From Natrinema gari JCM 14663 (GTDB lineage Archaea; Halobacteriota; Halobacteria; Halobacteriales; Natrialbaceae), in contig NZ_AOIJ01000061.1 in the NCBI RefSeq assembly GCF_000337175.1, positions 150,651 to 214,650 on the forward strand: DNA of 64,000 nucleotides, written 5' to 3'. Each line of letters begins with the position of its first letter. The stretch's first letter is position 1. Below, piece after piece: positions 34,659 through 44,107 of this stretch. Position numbers and translations under genes: made by a program. Below the pieces are notes generated by a model. It was not told the origin of the DNA. It did not search any database and was given only the letters and a program-made list of their open reading frames with translations.

Positions 34659-35092
34659 ATGCCGCGTGCGGTCGTCGATACGTCGGTGCTGTTCGCTGCG
34701 AGTTACCGCCGAGACGGGGCACACGAGGACGCGCTTCCGATTCTTCGCGGGATGGAGATCAGTCCCTGCCCGAAGCCATTGTACTCGATTCCGTTCTCAC
34801 GGAGACGCTCAACGGTCTGACGACACACGCCGGCCACGATCCGTCCGTCGATTTTCTCGATCGCATCGAAGAAAACGAGCGGTTCCATATCGTCTCGCTA
34901 GCAGCGGATTCGTTGGCGACAGCGAAATCGCTGTTCCGTCAGCATCACGGCCTTTCGTTCGTCGACGCGTGTATCGTCGCGTCCATGCACGACACCGATA
35001 TCGACTACCTGTACGCGTTCGACGACGATTTCGATCGCATCGACGACATCACTCGGCTCGAGACCGCGACGAACCCGTCCGATCCGCACTGA
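34659..35092 (+). pseudogene. PIN-domain toxin, broken by one frameshift
   Basis: The first frame (34659-34820) gives MPRAVVDTSVLFAASYRRDG, the start of a PIN domain with its catalytic Asp7. After a one-base loss around 34751-34760, a second frame continues LPEAIVLDSVLTETLNGL, then LSFVDACIVASMHDTDIDY and a final LYAFDDDFDRIDDI, supplying the remaining acidic residues. The whole region is one base short of 145 codons, so a single deletion explains it. Unless the base is a sequencing error or is bypassed during translation, the toxin is inactive while the antitoxin is intact. Confidence 0.75.
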
Positions 35093-37168
35093 TTACCGCG
35101 CGTCCTCGAGTGCCTCGAGCGCGTCGGGGTTCTCGATGCTGCTCATGTCGCCGAGATCCTCGCCGGTGTAGGTCGCTTGGATGGCCCGGCGGATGATCTT
35201 GCCCGACTGGGTTTTGGGGAACTCGTCAACGAACAGGATTTCGCGCGGGCGGAACGGTTTGCCCAACTCGTCGCCGACCTGTGTGCGCAGGTCCTCGCGG
35301 AGGTCGTCCGTTTCGTCGACCCCGTCCTCGAGGACGACGTAGGTGACGACGGCGGTACCGGTGGTGTCGTCGGGCGCGCCGATAGCGGCGGCCTGTGTGA
35401 CGGCCTCGTGGTCGATGAGCGCGCCCTCGACCTCGGCGGGGCCGACCTTGCGGCCGGCGACGTTGAGCGCGTCGTCGGCCCGGCCGTGGAGGAACCAGAA
35501 GCCGTCCGCGTCCTTCTGTGCCCAGTCGCCGTGATCCCACATATCCTCGAACGTCGACCAGTACTCCTCGAGATAGCGCTCGTCGCCGGCCCACAGGGAT
35601 TTGGTCATCGACGGACAGGAGTCCCGCGCGACGAGGTAGCCCCGTTCGGTGTCTTCTTTGACCGAGTTGCCCTCGCGGTCGACGACGTCGATGTCCATCC
35701 CGAGGCCGGGGCCGCCGAGCGTACAGGGCTTGAGCGGTTCGGTCGGCATCGGCATCAGGAAACAGCCACAGATCTCGGTGCCGCCGGAGATGTTGATGAT
35801 CGGGGCCTCGCCCCCGCCGACGTTCTCGTGGAACCAGTGCCAGGATTCGGGGTCCCACGGCTCGCCCGTCGAGCCGAGGATTCGCAGCGAAGAGAGGTCG
35901 TGGCCCTCGAGCCACTCGTCCCCGTGTTTTCGCAGCGCCCGAATTGCCGTTGGCGAGATGCCGAACTGAGTGATCCTGTGACGGTCGATCATCTCCCAGA
36001 ACCGGTCGGGATCGGGATAGTCCGGCGCGCCCTCGTACATGAAGACGGTGCCGCCGAACGTGTGCGTCCCGATCAGGCTCCAGGGTCCCATCATCCAGCC
36101 GATGTCCGACACCCAGAAGAACCGATCCGACGGCTTGAGATCCATCCCGAAGTGGACCTCCTTGGGGCACTGGACCTGTACCCCCGCGTGGGTGTGGACG
36201 ATTCCCTTCGGCTTGCCGGTGGTGCCCGACGAGTACAGCAGCATCGACTCGTGGTCCGAGGCCAGGGATTTCGTCTCGTACTCGTCGTCGGCCGCCCCGA
36301 CGGCATCGGCCCACCATTCGTCGCGGTCGTCGGTCCACGGAATCTCGTGTTCGTTCGTCCGCTCGCGGGACCCACCGTGTCCCGCCCGCCCCTCCGCGGC
36401 GCTTCGCGCTCCGCTGCTCGAGCCGAGGCGGTCGAAAACGATCGTGTGTTCGACGTGGCCGGCCGTCGCGATGGCCTCGTCGGCCGCGGACTTGAGGAAG
36501 ACCGGATCGCCGCGGCGGTAGAAGCCATCGCCGGTAAAGAGCACGGTCGGCTCCGCGTCCGCGATCCGGGTGGCGGTTGCGTCGACGCCGAACCCGGAGA
36601 AGATCGGGACCGCGATCGCGCCGACCTTGAAACAGCCATAGAGGATCGAGACGACCTCCGGGACCATCGGCATGTAGAGGCCGACGGTGTCGCCCGTGCC
36701 GACGCCGCGCTCCTCGAGCGCGTTCGCGACCCGATTCGACTGGCGGTGGAGTTCGTGGTACGTTATTTCCCGAACGTCGCCGTGTTCACCCTCCCAGATC
36801 GTGGCGACCGTGTTTCGGCGCTCCTCGTCGACGGCCGCGTGGCGGTCCACGACGTTGTGGGCGATGTTGAGTTCCCCGCCGGGGTACCACTCGGTAAACT
36901 GCGGCCCCGCGCTGTCGTCCCTGACCTCGTCGTACGCCTCATAGAACTCGATTCCGAGGTAGTCGACGAGTTCGTCCCAGAACCAGTCCACGCCGCTGTC
37001 GGGTTCGTCCTCGAGGTCGGTCGTCGTTCGCTCGATGAGTTCCTCGTAGTCGTCGATCCCGTACTCCTGCATGAACTGCCAGACGTTCGTCGATTCGACG
37101 AACTCCTGGCTGGGCTCGTGGGCGATCTCGTCGATGTCAGCGAGACTGGGACTCGTATTTCCGGGCAT
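35093..37168 (-). CDS. acs: AMP-forming acetyl-CoA synthetase-type ligase
   Basis: A 691-residue acyl-CoA synthetase. AMP-binding motif LLYSSGTTGKPKGIVHTH, the ISGGTEICGCFL substrate region and DDALNVAGRKVGPAEVEGAL are present, ending PKTQSGKIIRRAI with the acetylated catalytic Lys. It probably makes acetyl-CoA (or a short-chain acyl-CoA) from the acid, ATP and CoA. A low-complexity Ser/Gly/Arg stretch (SSSGARSAAEGRAGHGGSRE) interrupts the N-terminal domain, unusual for the family. Its stop abuts the PIN pseudogene. Confidence 0.88.
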   Translation of the reverse strand: MPGNTSPSLADIDEIAHEPSQEFVESTNVWQFMQEYGIDDYEELIERTTTDLEDEPDSGVDWFWDELVDYLGIEFYEAYDEVRDDSAGPQFTEWYPGGELNIAHNVVDRHAAVDEERRNTVATIWEGEHGDVREITYHELHRQSNRVANALEERGVGTGDTVGLYMPMVPEVVSILYGCFKVGAIAVPIFSGFGVDATATRIADAEPTVLFTGDGFYRRGDPVFLKSAADEAIATAGHVEHTIVFDRLGSSSGARSAAEGRAGHGGSRERTNEHEIPWTDDRDEWWADAVGAADDEYETKSLASDHESMLLYSSGTTGKPKGIVHTHAGVQVQCPKEVHFGMDLKPSDRFFWVSDIGWMMGPWSLIGTHTFGGTVFMYEGAPDYPDPDRFWEMIDRHRITQFGISPTAIRALRKHGDEWLEGHDLSSLRILGSTGEPWDPESWHWFHENVGGGEAPIINISGGTEICGCFLMPMPTEPLKPCTLGGPGLGMDIDVVDREGNSVKEDTERGYLVARDSCPSMTKSLWAGDERYLEEYWSTFEDMWDHGDWAQKDADGFWFLHGRADDALNVAGRKVGPAEVEGALIDHEAVTQAAAIGAPDDTTGTAVVTYVVLEDGVDETDDLREDLRTQVGDELGKPFRPREILFVDEFPKTQSGKIIRRAIQATYTGEDLGDMSSIENPDALEALEDAR

Positions 37169-37330
37169 TGATACCCGGAGGTACGAGACAGACCATCATC
37201 AAACAACAGGTCGCCCGTCGAACGCGAGGAGCGATCGCCGTTCGACACCGCTGCTGACCGGTTCGAACGACCGAGACACGACCTGTGAGCGCCGGAGGGC
37301 TTTTTCTCGTTCGACGGCTATTGGTAGCTT

Positions 37331-39982
37331 ATGAGTACTCGAGCGGACGCGGACGACGAGGCATTCTGGGGGGATGCCGACGACGACGTCGCGCTCCACC
37401 GGTATCGGACGCTCGTCAACGCGATCGACGACGGGCTCTACCAGCTCGATGCCGATGGGCACTTCGTCGCCGTCAACGACGTTCTCGTCGAGACGACCGG
37501 GTATACACGCGACGACCTCCTCGGCGAACACGTCTCGCTCGTGCTCGCCGATGCCGATGTCCGCCGGATGGAACGCGAACTCGAGGGGATCGAGGCGATC
37601 GACGACGCGGTCGTAACCGTCGACCTCGACGTTCGAACCGCCGACGGCGAGACGCTCCCCTGCGAACTGCGCGTCACTCCGTTGCTGACGGACGGCGAGT
37701 TCCGCGGGAGTATCGGCATCGTGCGTGGCTGTGCGGAGCGAAACCGGCAGCAGGACCACGACATCTCCGACCAGAAGGAGTCGGCAGCGGACTTGCGGGA
37801 GAGCGAAGACGCGTTTCGGTCGCTGGTCGACGCCGTCGAGGAGTACGCGATCTTCCGGCTCGATGCGGCAGGCAACGTCATCAGTTGGAACAAGGGAGCA
37901 TGCAAGATCAAAGGCTACGATCGCGAGGAGATACTCGGGGACCACTTCTCGACGTTTTACACGGAGGCCGACCGGGCGGCGGCCGTACCCGAGCGGAACC
38001 TCGAGCGGGCGCTCAACGACGGCTCTGCCGAGGACGAGGGGTGGCGCGTCCGCAAGGACGGGACGCGGTTCTGGGCGACGGTCACGATCACGCCGATTCG
38101 GGACGACGACGGGTCCCATCAGGGCTATCTCAAGGTGACTCGTGATATGACCGATCGGCGGGAACGAGAACAGGAACTCGAGGGCGAACTCCAGCGCATT
38201 CTCGGGCGGATCTCGGACGCGTTCTACGCGGTCGACGACGAGTTCCGATTTACGCACGTCAACGACCGCGCCGCGGAACTCCTCCAGCGCTCGGAGTCGG
38301 AACTGCTCGGAAAGCAGCTCTGGGAGGTATTTCCCGACCTCCCCGAGATAGACCCGGTCTGGGACGCCTTCCATACAGCCCTGGAAACCCAGGAGCCGAC
38401 CAGCTACGAACTCTACTACGACACGCTCGATTTCTGGGTCGAGTCGAACCTCTACCCCTCCGAAACCGGTATTTCGGTGTACTTCCGCGATGTCACCGAG
38501 CGCCGAGAGCGCGAACGCGAACTCGAGCGGACCGAACGGCGCTTCGAGGCGATCTTCGAGGACCCGAACATCTTCGTGGGGCTGCTCGAGCCCGACGGAA
38601 CGGTGATCGATATCAACGGGACGGCGATGGGGTACGTTGACGCCGCTCTCGAGGACGTGATCGGTGACCACTTCTGTGAAACGCCCTGGTGGGACGAGAG
38701 CGGTCGGGCCGTCGTCAGGGAGTGGACCGACCGGGCGGCGGCCGGCGAGTACGTCAATTTCGAGATCGACCTCGCCCGGCCGACCGGGGTGGGATACACG
38801 CTCGACGGCGTCTTCAGGCCCGTGACGAACGAAGCGGGCGATGTCGTCTCGATCGTCGTCTCGGCCCGCGATATCACGGCGCGAAAGAAGCGCGAACGTG
38901 AACTCGAGGAGTCCGAGCAGCGGTACCGAACGCTTGCGGAACACTTCCCGAACGGAGTCGTGACCCTGTTCGACCACGACCTCGAGTACACGCTGGTTGC
39001 GGGACAGGGCTTCGACAAGATCCCGGTTGACCCGGCGGAAGCCGAGGGGGAACACTTCGACGACGTCTGGCCGACGGAGGCGAACAGGTCGCTCAAGCCG
39101 GCGCTTCAGGCCGCACTCGAGGGCGAGGAGCGATCGGTCGAACTCGAGTACGCCGGCCGCGAGTGGATCGTCTACACGGTGCCGATCACCGACAGCCGCG
39201 GTGATGTCTTCGCCGGGGTGACGATGGCACACGACATCACCGAACGGAAGCAGTACCAGCGGCAACTCGAGGAGACGATCGAGCGACTCGAGGCGTCGAA
39301 CAAGCGACTCGAGCAGTTCGCCTACGCCGCCTCCCACGACCTGCAGGAACCCCTGCGGATGATTTCGAGTTACCTCCAACTCATCGAGAGCCGATACGCC
39401 GCCGATCTCGACGCGGACGGCGAGGAATTCATCGACTACGCCGTCGATGGGGCCGAGCGGATGCGAGACATGATCGAGGGACTGCTGGCGTACTCGCGAG
39501 TCGAGACACAGGGGACCCCGCTCGAACCCGTCGACCTCGAGTCGATTCTCGAGAGCGTGCTGGCTGATCTCCAGCTCCGAATCGAGGAGACAAACGCCGA
39601 CATCGAAATCGCGGACCTCCCCCGCGTCGAGGGCGACGCGAGACAGTTACGACAGGTGTTTCAGAACCTGCTTTCGAACGCGATCGAGTACACCGACGGC
39701 GAGCCGCCGCGGATCGCCGTCGACGCCGACCGCCGGGGATCGGAGTGGCTGATTTCGGTCCGCGACGAGGGCATCGGGATCGCGCCCGGCGATCAGGACC
39801 GCGTGTTCGAGGTCTTTCAGCGCCTCCACAGCCGGGAGAACTATTCGGGGACCGGAATCGGCCTCGCGCTCTCCCAGCGGATCATCGAGCGTCACGGCGG
39901 CGAAATCCGGGTCGACTCCGAGCCGGGAGTGGGGTCGACGTTTTCGCTGACGCTGCCGGCGGTCGAGTCCGACTCGCGGTGA
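37331..39982 (+). CDS. Soluble multi-PAS sensor histidine kinase
   Basis: An 883-residue cytoplasmic kinase without membrane helices. Five PAS/PAC units are visible: about residues 25-140, 160-275, 285-395, 400-525 and 530-640, each closed by a PAC-like strand such as TRDMTDRREREQELE, FRDVTERRERERELE and VSARDITARKKRE. A short coiled coil leads to the HisKA domain with phospho-His in FAYAASHDLQEPLRM. The ATPase has the N box QNLLSNAIEYT, DEGIGIAPGD and GTGIGLALSQRI. The PAS set suggests redox, light or ligand sensing. No response regulator lies adjacent. Confidence 0.9.
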   Translation: MSTRADADDEAFWGDADDDVALHRYRTLVNAIDDGLYQLDADGHFVAVNDVLVETTGYTRDDLLGEHVSLVLADADVRRMERELEGIEAIDDAVVTVDLDVRTADGETLPCELRVTPLLTDGEFRGSIGIVRGCAERNRQQDHDISDQKESAADLRESEDAFRSLVDAVEEYAIFRLDAAGNVISWNKGACKIKGYDREEILGDHFSTFYTEADRAAAVPERNLERALNDGSAEDEGWRVRKDGTRFWATVTITPIRDDDGSHQGYLKVTRDMTDRREREQELEGELQRILGRISDAFYAVDDEFRFTHVNDRAAELLQRSESELLGKQLWEVFPDLPEIDPVWDAFHTALETQEPTSYELYYDTLDFWVESNLYPSETGISVYFRDVTERRERERELERTERRFEAIFEDPNIFVGLLEPDGTVIDINGTAMGYVDAALEDVIGDHFCETPWWDESGRAVVREWTDRAAAGEYVNFEIDLARPTGVGYTLDGVFRPVTNEAGDVVSIVVSARDITARKKRERELEESEQRYRTLAEHFPNGVVTLFDHDLEYTLVAGQGFDKIPVDPAEAEGEHFDDVWPTEANRSLKPALQAALEGEERSVELEYAGREWIVYTVPITDSRGDVFAGVTMAHDITERKQYQRQLEETIERLEASNKRLEQFAYAASHDLQEPLRMISSYLQLIESRYAADLDADGEEFIDYAVDGAERMRDMIEGLLAYSRVETQGTPLEPVDLESILESVLADLQLRIEETNADIEIADLPRVEGDARQLRQVFQNLLSNAIEYTDGEPPRIAVDADRRGSEWLISVRDEGIGIAPGDQDRVFEVFQRLHSRENYSGTGIGLALSQRIIERHGGEIRVDSEPGVGSTFSLTLPAVESDSR

Positions 39983-40103
39983 GGCATCCGACGGCCCGGC
40001 CATGTGCACCCGCTCAGAACTGCCGGCCCCGTGGCCGTCTCGAGCGAACTGCGCGCCGCGCCGGCCCACTACGATAAGATATCCAACACTAGTCTGACGT
40101 ACG

Positions 40104-40109
40104 TTTATG
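40104..40109 (+). promoter_or_regulatory. TATA-like box for the smc operon
   Basis: TTTATG centred 27 bases upstream of the ATG at 40134, suggesting a leaderless transcript that starts at the coiled-coil gene and continues into smc and scpA. Confidence 0.4.
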
Positions 40110-40133
40110 TGCCCAGACCGACCCCTAGGGGAT

Positions 40134-40448
40134 ATGTCGAACAATCGCGTCGAGCAGCTCGAATCGACGGTTGCGGAACTCGAGTCGACGGTAGAGGGCC
40201 TGACGGACGAACTCATCGAGGCGAAGGAGCGAATCCGCGTGCTCGAGTCGGAACTCGATGCCGAGACGCCGACGCGCGTCCCCGACCGTCGGGCCGAGGA
40301 GACGGGAACGACGACGGTCGATGAGGACGACACTCCGGAGGCCGAACCCGACGAAGTCGCCGAGGCGGCGGCCGACGCCGAGGACGAGGACGACACCGTC
40401 GGCGATGAAGCGGAAGACTCAGGTAGCGACGACATCATCGTTGCGTAA
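40134..40448 (+). CDS. Small coiled-coil acidic protein upstream of smc (DUF7518-like)
   Basis: A 104-residue protein. Residues 1-45 form a heptad coiled coil (MSNNRVEQLESTVAELEST, then LTDELIEAKERIRVLESEL). The rest is a disordered Asp/Glu-rich tail ending GSDDIIVA. It precedes smc by 86 bases on the same strand, an arrangement seen in other haloarchaea. It may assist or regulate condensin, but this is association only. An in-frame upstream Met (40107) would remove the promoter box and is rejected. Confidence 0.75.
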   Translation: MSNNRVEQLESTVAELESTVEGLTDELIEAKERIRVLESELDAETPTRVPDRRAEETGTTTVDEDDTPEAEPDEVAEAAADAEDEDDTVGDEAEDSGSDDIIVA

Positions 40449-40534
40449 CTGCTGCCGACGCCGTGTGCGGGAACCGCGGCGTGGGTCCCACCGTCGACCG
40501 ACGGCTGGTGGCTATACGGAGGTCTCGCAACAAG

Positions 40535-43500
40535 ATGTATATAAAGGCGATCGTTCTCGACGATTTCAAGAGCTTCGGCCGAAAGACGAAGATTCCGTTC
40601 TACGAGGATTTCACCGTCGTAACGGGTCCGAACGGCTCCGGGAAGTCCAACATTATCGACGCCGTCCTCTTCGCGCTCGGGTTGGCTCGAACCCGTGGGA
40701 TTCGTGCCGAGAAACTGACCGATCTCATCTACAACCCCGGCCACGAGGGTGACGACACCTCGAGCGGGCCCCGCGAGGCGACCGTCGAAGTGATCCTCGA
40801 CAACTCGGAGGGGACACTCGAGCGCTCGCAGGTCGTCAACGCCGCGGGGAGCGATGATGTCGGCGCTGTCGACGAGATTCGCATCCGTCGCCGGGTCAAG
40901 GAGACCGAGGACAACTACTACTCCTACTACTATCTGAACGATCGGTCGGTCAACCTCTCGGACATTCAGGACCTGTTGGCACAGGCGGGAATCACGCCGG
41001 AAGGGTACAACGTCGTCATGCAGGGCGACGTGACCGAGATCATCAACATGACACCCCACGCCCGGCGGGAGATCATCGACGAAATCGCGGGCGTCGCGGA
41101 GTTCGACGCCAAAAAGGAAGACGCCTTCGAGGAACTCGAGACGGTTCAGGAACGGATCGACGAGGCCGAACTCCGCATCGAGGAGAAACGCGACCGGCTC
41201 GAGCAGCTCGCGGACGAACGCCGGGAAGCAATGCGCTACCGTCGGCTGCGACGCGAGAAAGAGGAGTACGAGAGCTACAAGAAGGCCAGCGAACTCGAGG
41301 AGAAACGCGTCGAACTCGCGGCCGTCGAAGACGAGGTCGACGACCTCGACGACGAACTCGCGGACCTCCAGCGCGAGCTCGACGAGCGCGAGGGGAAAGT
41401 CGTGCGCCTGCAGGAGGATCTCGAGGATTTGAACGCCGAGATCGAGCGCAAGGGCGAGGACGAACAGCTCCGAATCAAAAGCGACATCGAGGAGCTCAAA
41501 GGCGACATTTCCCGGCTCGAGGACAGGATCGAGACCAGCGAGGAGCAGATCGAGGACGCCGAGGCCGAGCGCCGCGAGGCGTTCGTCCAGATCGACCGCA
41601 AGCAGGAGACGATCGATGACCTCGAAGACGAGATGCGCGAGCACAAACTCGAGAAAGCCTCGATCAAAAGCGAGATCCAAGACCGGGAGCAAGAGCGCGC
41701 CGACCTCAAGGCCGAAATCGAGGCCGTCGACACGGAGTTCGACGAGCTCAAAGCCGATCTCGCGGAGCGCAAAGACGAATTAGAGGCGGCCAAGACCGAG
41801 CGGAACGACCTCCAGCGCGAACAGGATCGCCTCCTTGACGAGGCACGCCGCCGCTCGAACGCGATCAGCGAGAAAGAGGCGACGATCGAGGACAGGCGCG
41901 AGACCATTCCCGAAATCGAGAGCCAGCGAGGCGACCTCGAGCGGGAACTCGAGAAAGCCGAACGGAACCGCGAGAACATCGCCGACGTCGTCGACGACCT
42001 GAAAACCGAGAAGCGCCGGCTGCAGTCTGACATCGACGACCTCGACGACGAGATTCAGGCGAAACAACAGGAGTACGCCGAACTCGAGGCCAACGCCGGC
42101 GAGAGCGGCGACTCCTCGTTCGGTCGCGCGGTGACGACGATCCTCAATGCGGGAATCGACGGCGTTCACGGTGCGGTCGCGCAACTGGGGACCGTCCCCG
42201 GCGAGTACGCGACCGCCTGTGAGACCGCCGCGGGCGGCCGGCTGGCGAACGTCGTCGTCGACGACGACATCATCGGCCAGCAGTGTATCGATCACCTCAA
42301 GTCCAGAAACGCGGGCCGGGCGACGTTCCTCCCGCTGACGGACATGAGCCAGCGCCGGCTACCGAACGCGCCGAGCGATCCGGGCGTGGTCGGCTTCGCG
42401 TACAACCTCGTCGACTTCGACGGCGAGTACGCCGGGGTCTTCTCCTACGTTCTCGGGGACACGCTGGTCGTCGAAGATATCGAGACCGCCCGGTCGTACA
42501 TGGGTGACTACCGGATGGTCACCCTCGATGGCGACCTCGTGGAGAAAAGCGGCGCGATGACCGGCGGTTCCGGCGGCGGCTCGCGGTACTCCTTTACCGG
42601 CGGCGGCGAGGGCCAACTCGAGCGCGTCGCCAAACGGATTACGGAGCTCCAGGAGGAGCGCGAGTCCCGTCGCGAGGAGTTACGCGGCGTCGAGGAGCGC
42701 CTCGACGACGCTCGCGATCGCAAGAGTGACGCGGCCGACGAGGTCCGCTCGATCGAGGCCGAACTCGAGGGGCTCGACGACGAGCGCGAGCGCGTCGAAG
42801 CGGAGATCGAGGGCTTGGAGGCCGACCTCGAATCGCTCCGCGAGGAACGCGAATCCGTCGACGAGCGGATGAACGAGATTTCAGCTGAGATCGACGCCAA
42901 GACGGCGACGGTGGAAGAACTCGAGGCCGAAATCGACGACCTCGAGACGGAACTCGCGGACTCGAAGATCCCCGAACTCACCGATCAGATCGAGGAACTC
43001 ACGGCCGAGATCGACGAGCGCGAGGATCGGATTCAGGAACTCGACGCCGACCTCAACGAGTTGCGCCTCGAGGCGGAGTACGCGGAGGACGCAATCGAGG
43101 AACTCCACGACGACATCGAGGCCGCCCAGAACCGCACGGCCGAACACGAGGAGCGCATCGCGGAGTACGAGGCGGAGATCGAGACGAAACAGGCGGGGCT
43201 CGAGGAGAAACGCGAGGCCGTCGCGGAGCTGGAAGAAGAACTCACGGAGCTGAAAGCCGATCGTCGCGATCTCAAAGAAGAACTCTCCGAGGCTCGGACG
43301 AAACGCGACCAGCAACAGGACCGCGTCAACACCGTCGAGAGCAAACTCGAGGATGCACGCGAACGGGCAGGCAACCTCGAGTGGGAGATCGAAGCCCTCG
43401 AATCGGAGGTCGGCGACTACGACCCCGACGACGTCCCTGACCACGAGACCGTCCTCGACATGATCGACTACCTGCAGACGGACATGGCGGCGATGGAGCC

Positions 43501-44107
43501 GGTCAACATGCTCGCGATCGACGAGTACGACGAGGTCCGCAGCGAACTCGACGATCTCGAGGCGGGGCGGGAAACGTTGGTCGAGGAGGCCGACGGGATC
43601 CGCGACCGGATCGAGCAGTACGAGACCCAAAAGAAGCAGACGTTCATGGACGCCTACGACGCGATCGCCGCCCACTTCACCGAGATTTTCGAGAAGCTCT
43701 CGGAGGGGACCGGCTCGCTGCACTTGGAGAACGAGGCCGACCCGTTCGACGGCGGGCTAACGATGAAAGCACAGCCGGGTGACAAGCCGATCCAGCGCCT
43801 GGACGCGATGTCCGGCGGGGAGAAGTCGCTGACCGCGCTGGCGTTTATCTTCGCGATCCAGCGGCACAATCCGGCCCCGTTTTACGCGTTAGACGAGATC
43901 GATGCCTTCCTCGACGCCGTCAACGCCGAGCGGGTCGGCGAGATGGTCGAGGAACTCGCCGGGGACGCCCAGTTCGTCGTCGTCTCCCACCGCTCGGCGA
44001 TGCTCGACCGCTCTGAGCGGGCGATCGGCGTGACGATGCAACAGGACAACGTGAGCGCGGTGACCGGGATCGATCTGAGTAGTGGAGAGGTACCGGCTGA
44101 TGACTAG
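40535..44107 (+). CDS. smc: Chromosome segregation ATPase SMC
   Basis: A 1190-residue condensin ATPase. N-terminal Walker A GPNGSGKSNIIDAVLFALG is at residues 31-49; long coiled coils occupy about 170-510 and 680-1020; the hinge near 515-670 includes GVHGAVAQLG and CETAAGGRLANVVVDDD. The C-terminal lobe has the ABC signature LDAMSGGEKSLTALAF and Walker B FYALDEIDAFLDAVN. It compacts and segregates chromosomes with ScpA. ATG 40535 (MYIKAIVLDDFKSFG) is the correct family start. The scpA ATG overlaps its end by eight bases. Confidence 0.96.
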   Translation: MYIKAIVLDDFKSFGRKTKIPFYEDFTVVTGPNGSGKSNIIDAVLFALGLARTRGIRAEKLTDLIYNPGHEGDDTSSGPREATVEVILDNSEGTLERSQVVNAAGSDDVGAVDEIRIRRRVKETEDNYYSYYYLNDRSVNLSDIQDLLAQAGITPEGYNVVMQGDVTEIINMTPHARREIIDEIAGVAEFDAKKEDAFEELETVQERIDEAELRIEEKRDRLEQLADERREAMRYRRLRREKEEYESYKKASELEEKRVELAAVEDEVDDLDDELADLQRELDEREGKVVRLQEDLEDLNAEIERKGEDEQLRIKSDIEELKGDISRLEDRIETSEEQIEDAEAERREAFVQIDRKQETIDDLEDEMREHKLEKASIKSEIQDREQERADLKAEIEAVDTEFDELKADLAERKDELEAAKTERNDLQREQDRLLDEARRRSNAISEKEATIEDRRETIPEIESQRGDLERELEKAERNRENIADVVDDLKTEKRRLQSDIDDLDDEIQAKQQEYAELEANAGESGDSSFGRAVTTILNAGIDGVHGAVAQLGTVPGEYATACETAAGGRLANVVVDDDIIGQQCIDHLKSRNAGRATFLPLTDMSQRRLPNAPSDPGVVGFAYNLVDFDGEYAGVFSYVLGDTLVVEDIETARSYMGDYRMVTLDGDLVEKSGAMTGGSGGGSRYSFTGGGEGQLERVAKRITELQEERESRREELRGVEERLDDARDRKSDAADEVRSIEAELEGLDDERERVEAEIEGLEADLESLREERESVDERMNEISAEIDAKTATVEELEAEIDDLETELADSKIPELTDQIEELTAEIDEREDRIQELDADLNELRLEAEYAEDAIEELHDDIEAAQNRTAEHEERIAEYEAEIETKQAGLEEKREAVAELEEELTELKADRRDLKEELSEARTKRDQQQDRVNTVESKLEDARERAGNLEWEIEALESEVGDYDPDDVPDHETVLDMIDYLQTDMAAMEPVNMLAIDEYDEVRSELDDLEAGRETLVEEADGIRDRIEQYETQKKQTFMDAYDAIAAHFTEIFEKLSEGTGSLHLENEADPFDGGLTMKAQPGDKPIQRLDAMSGGEKSLTALAFIFAIQRHNPAPFYALDEIDAFLDAVNAERVGEMVEELAGDAQFVVVSHRSAMLDRSERAIGVTMQQDNVSAVTGIDLSSGEVPADD

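Noticed and set aside
35177-37171. 664-residue plus-strand frame opposite the acetyl-CoA synthetase
   Set aside because: No domain signature and a mirror of a conserved enzyme; antisense shadow.
37199-41692. Two long minus-strand frames (726 and 681 residues) opposite the histidine kinase and smc
   Set aside because: Their repeats mirror the kinase and coiled-coil codons; no independent motifs.
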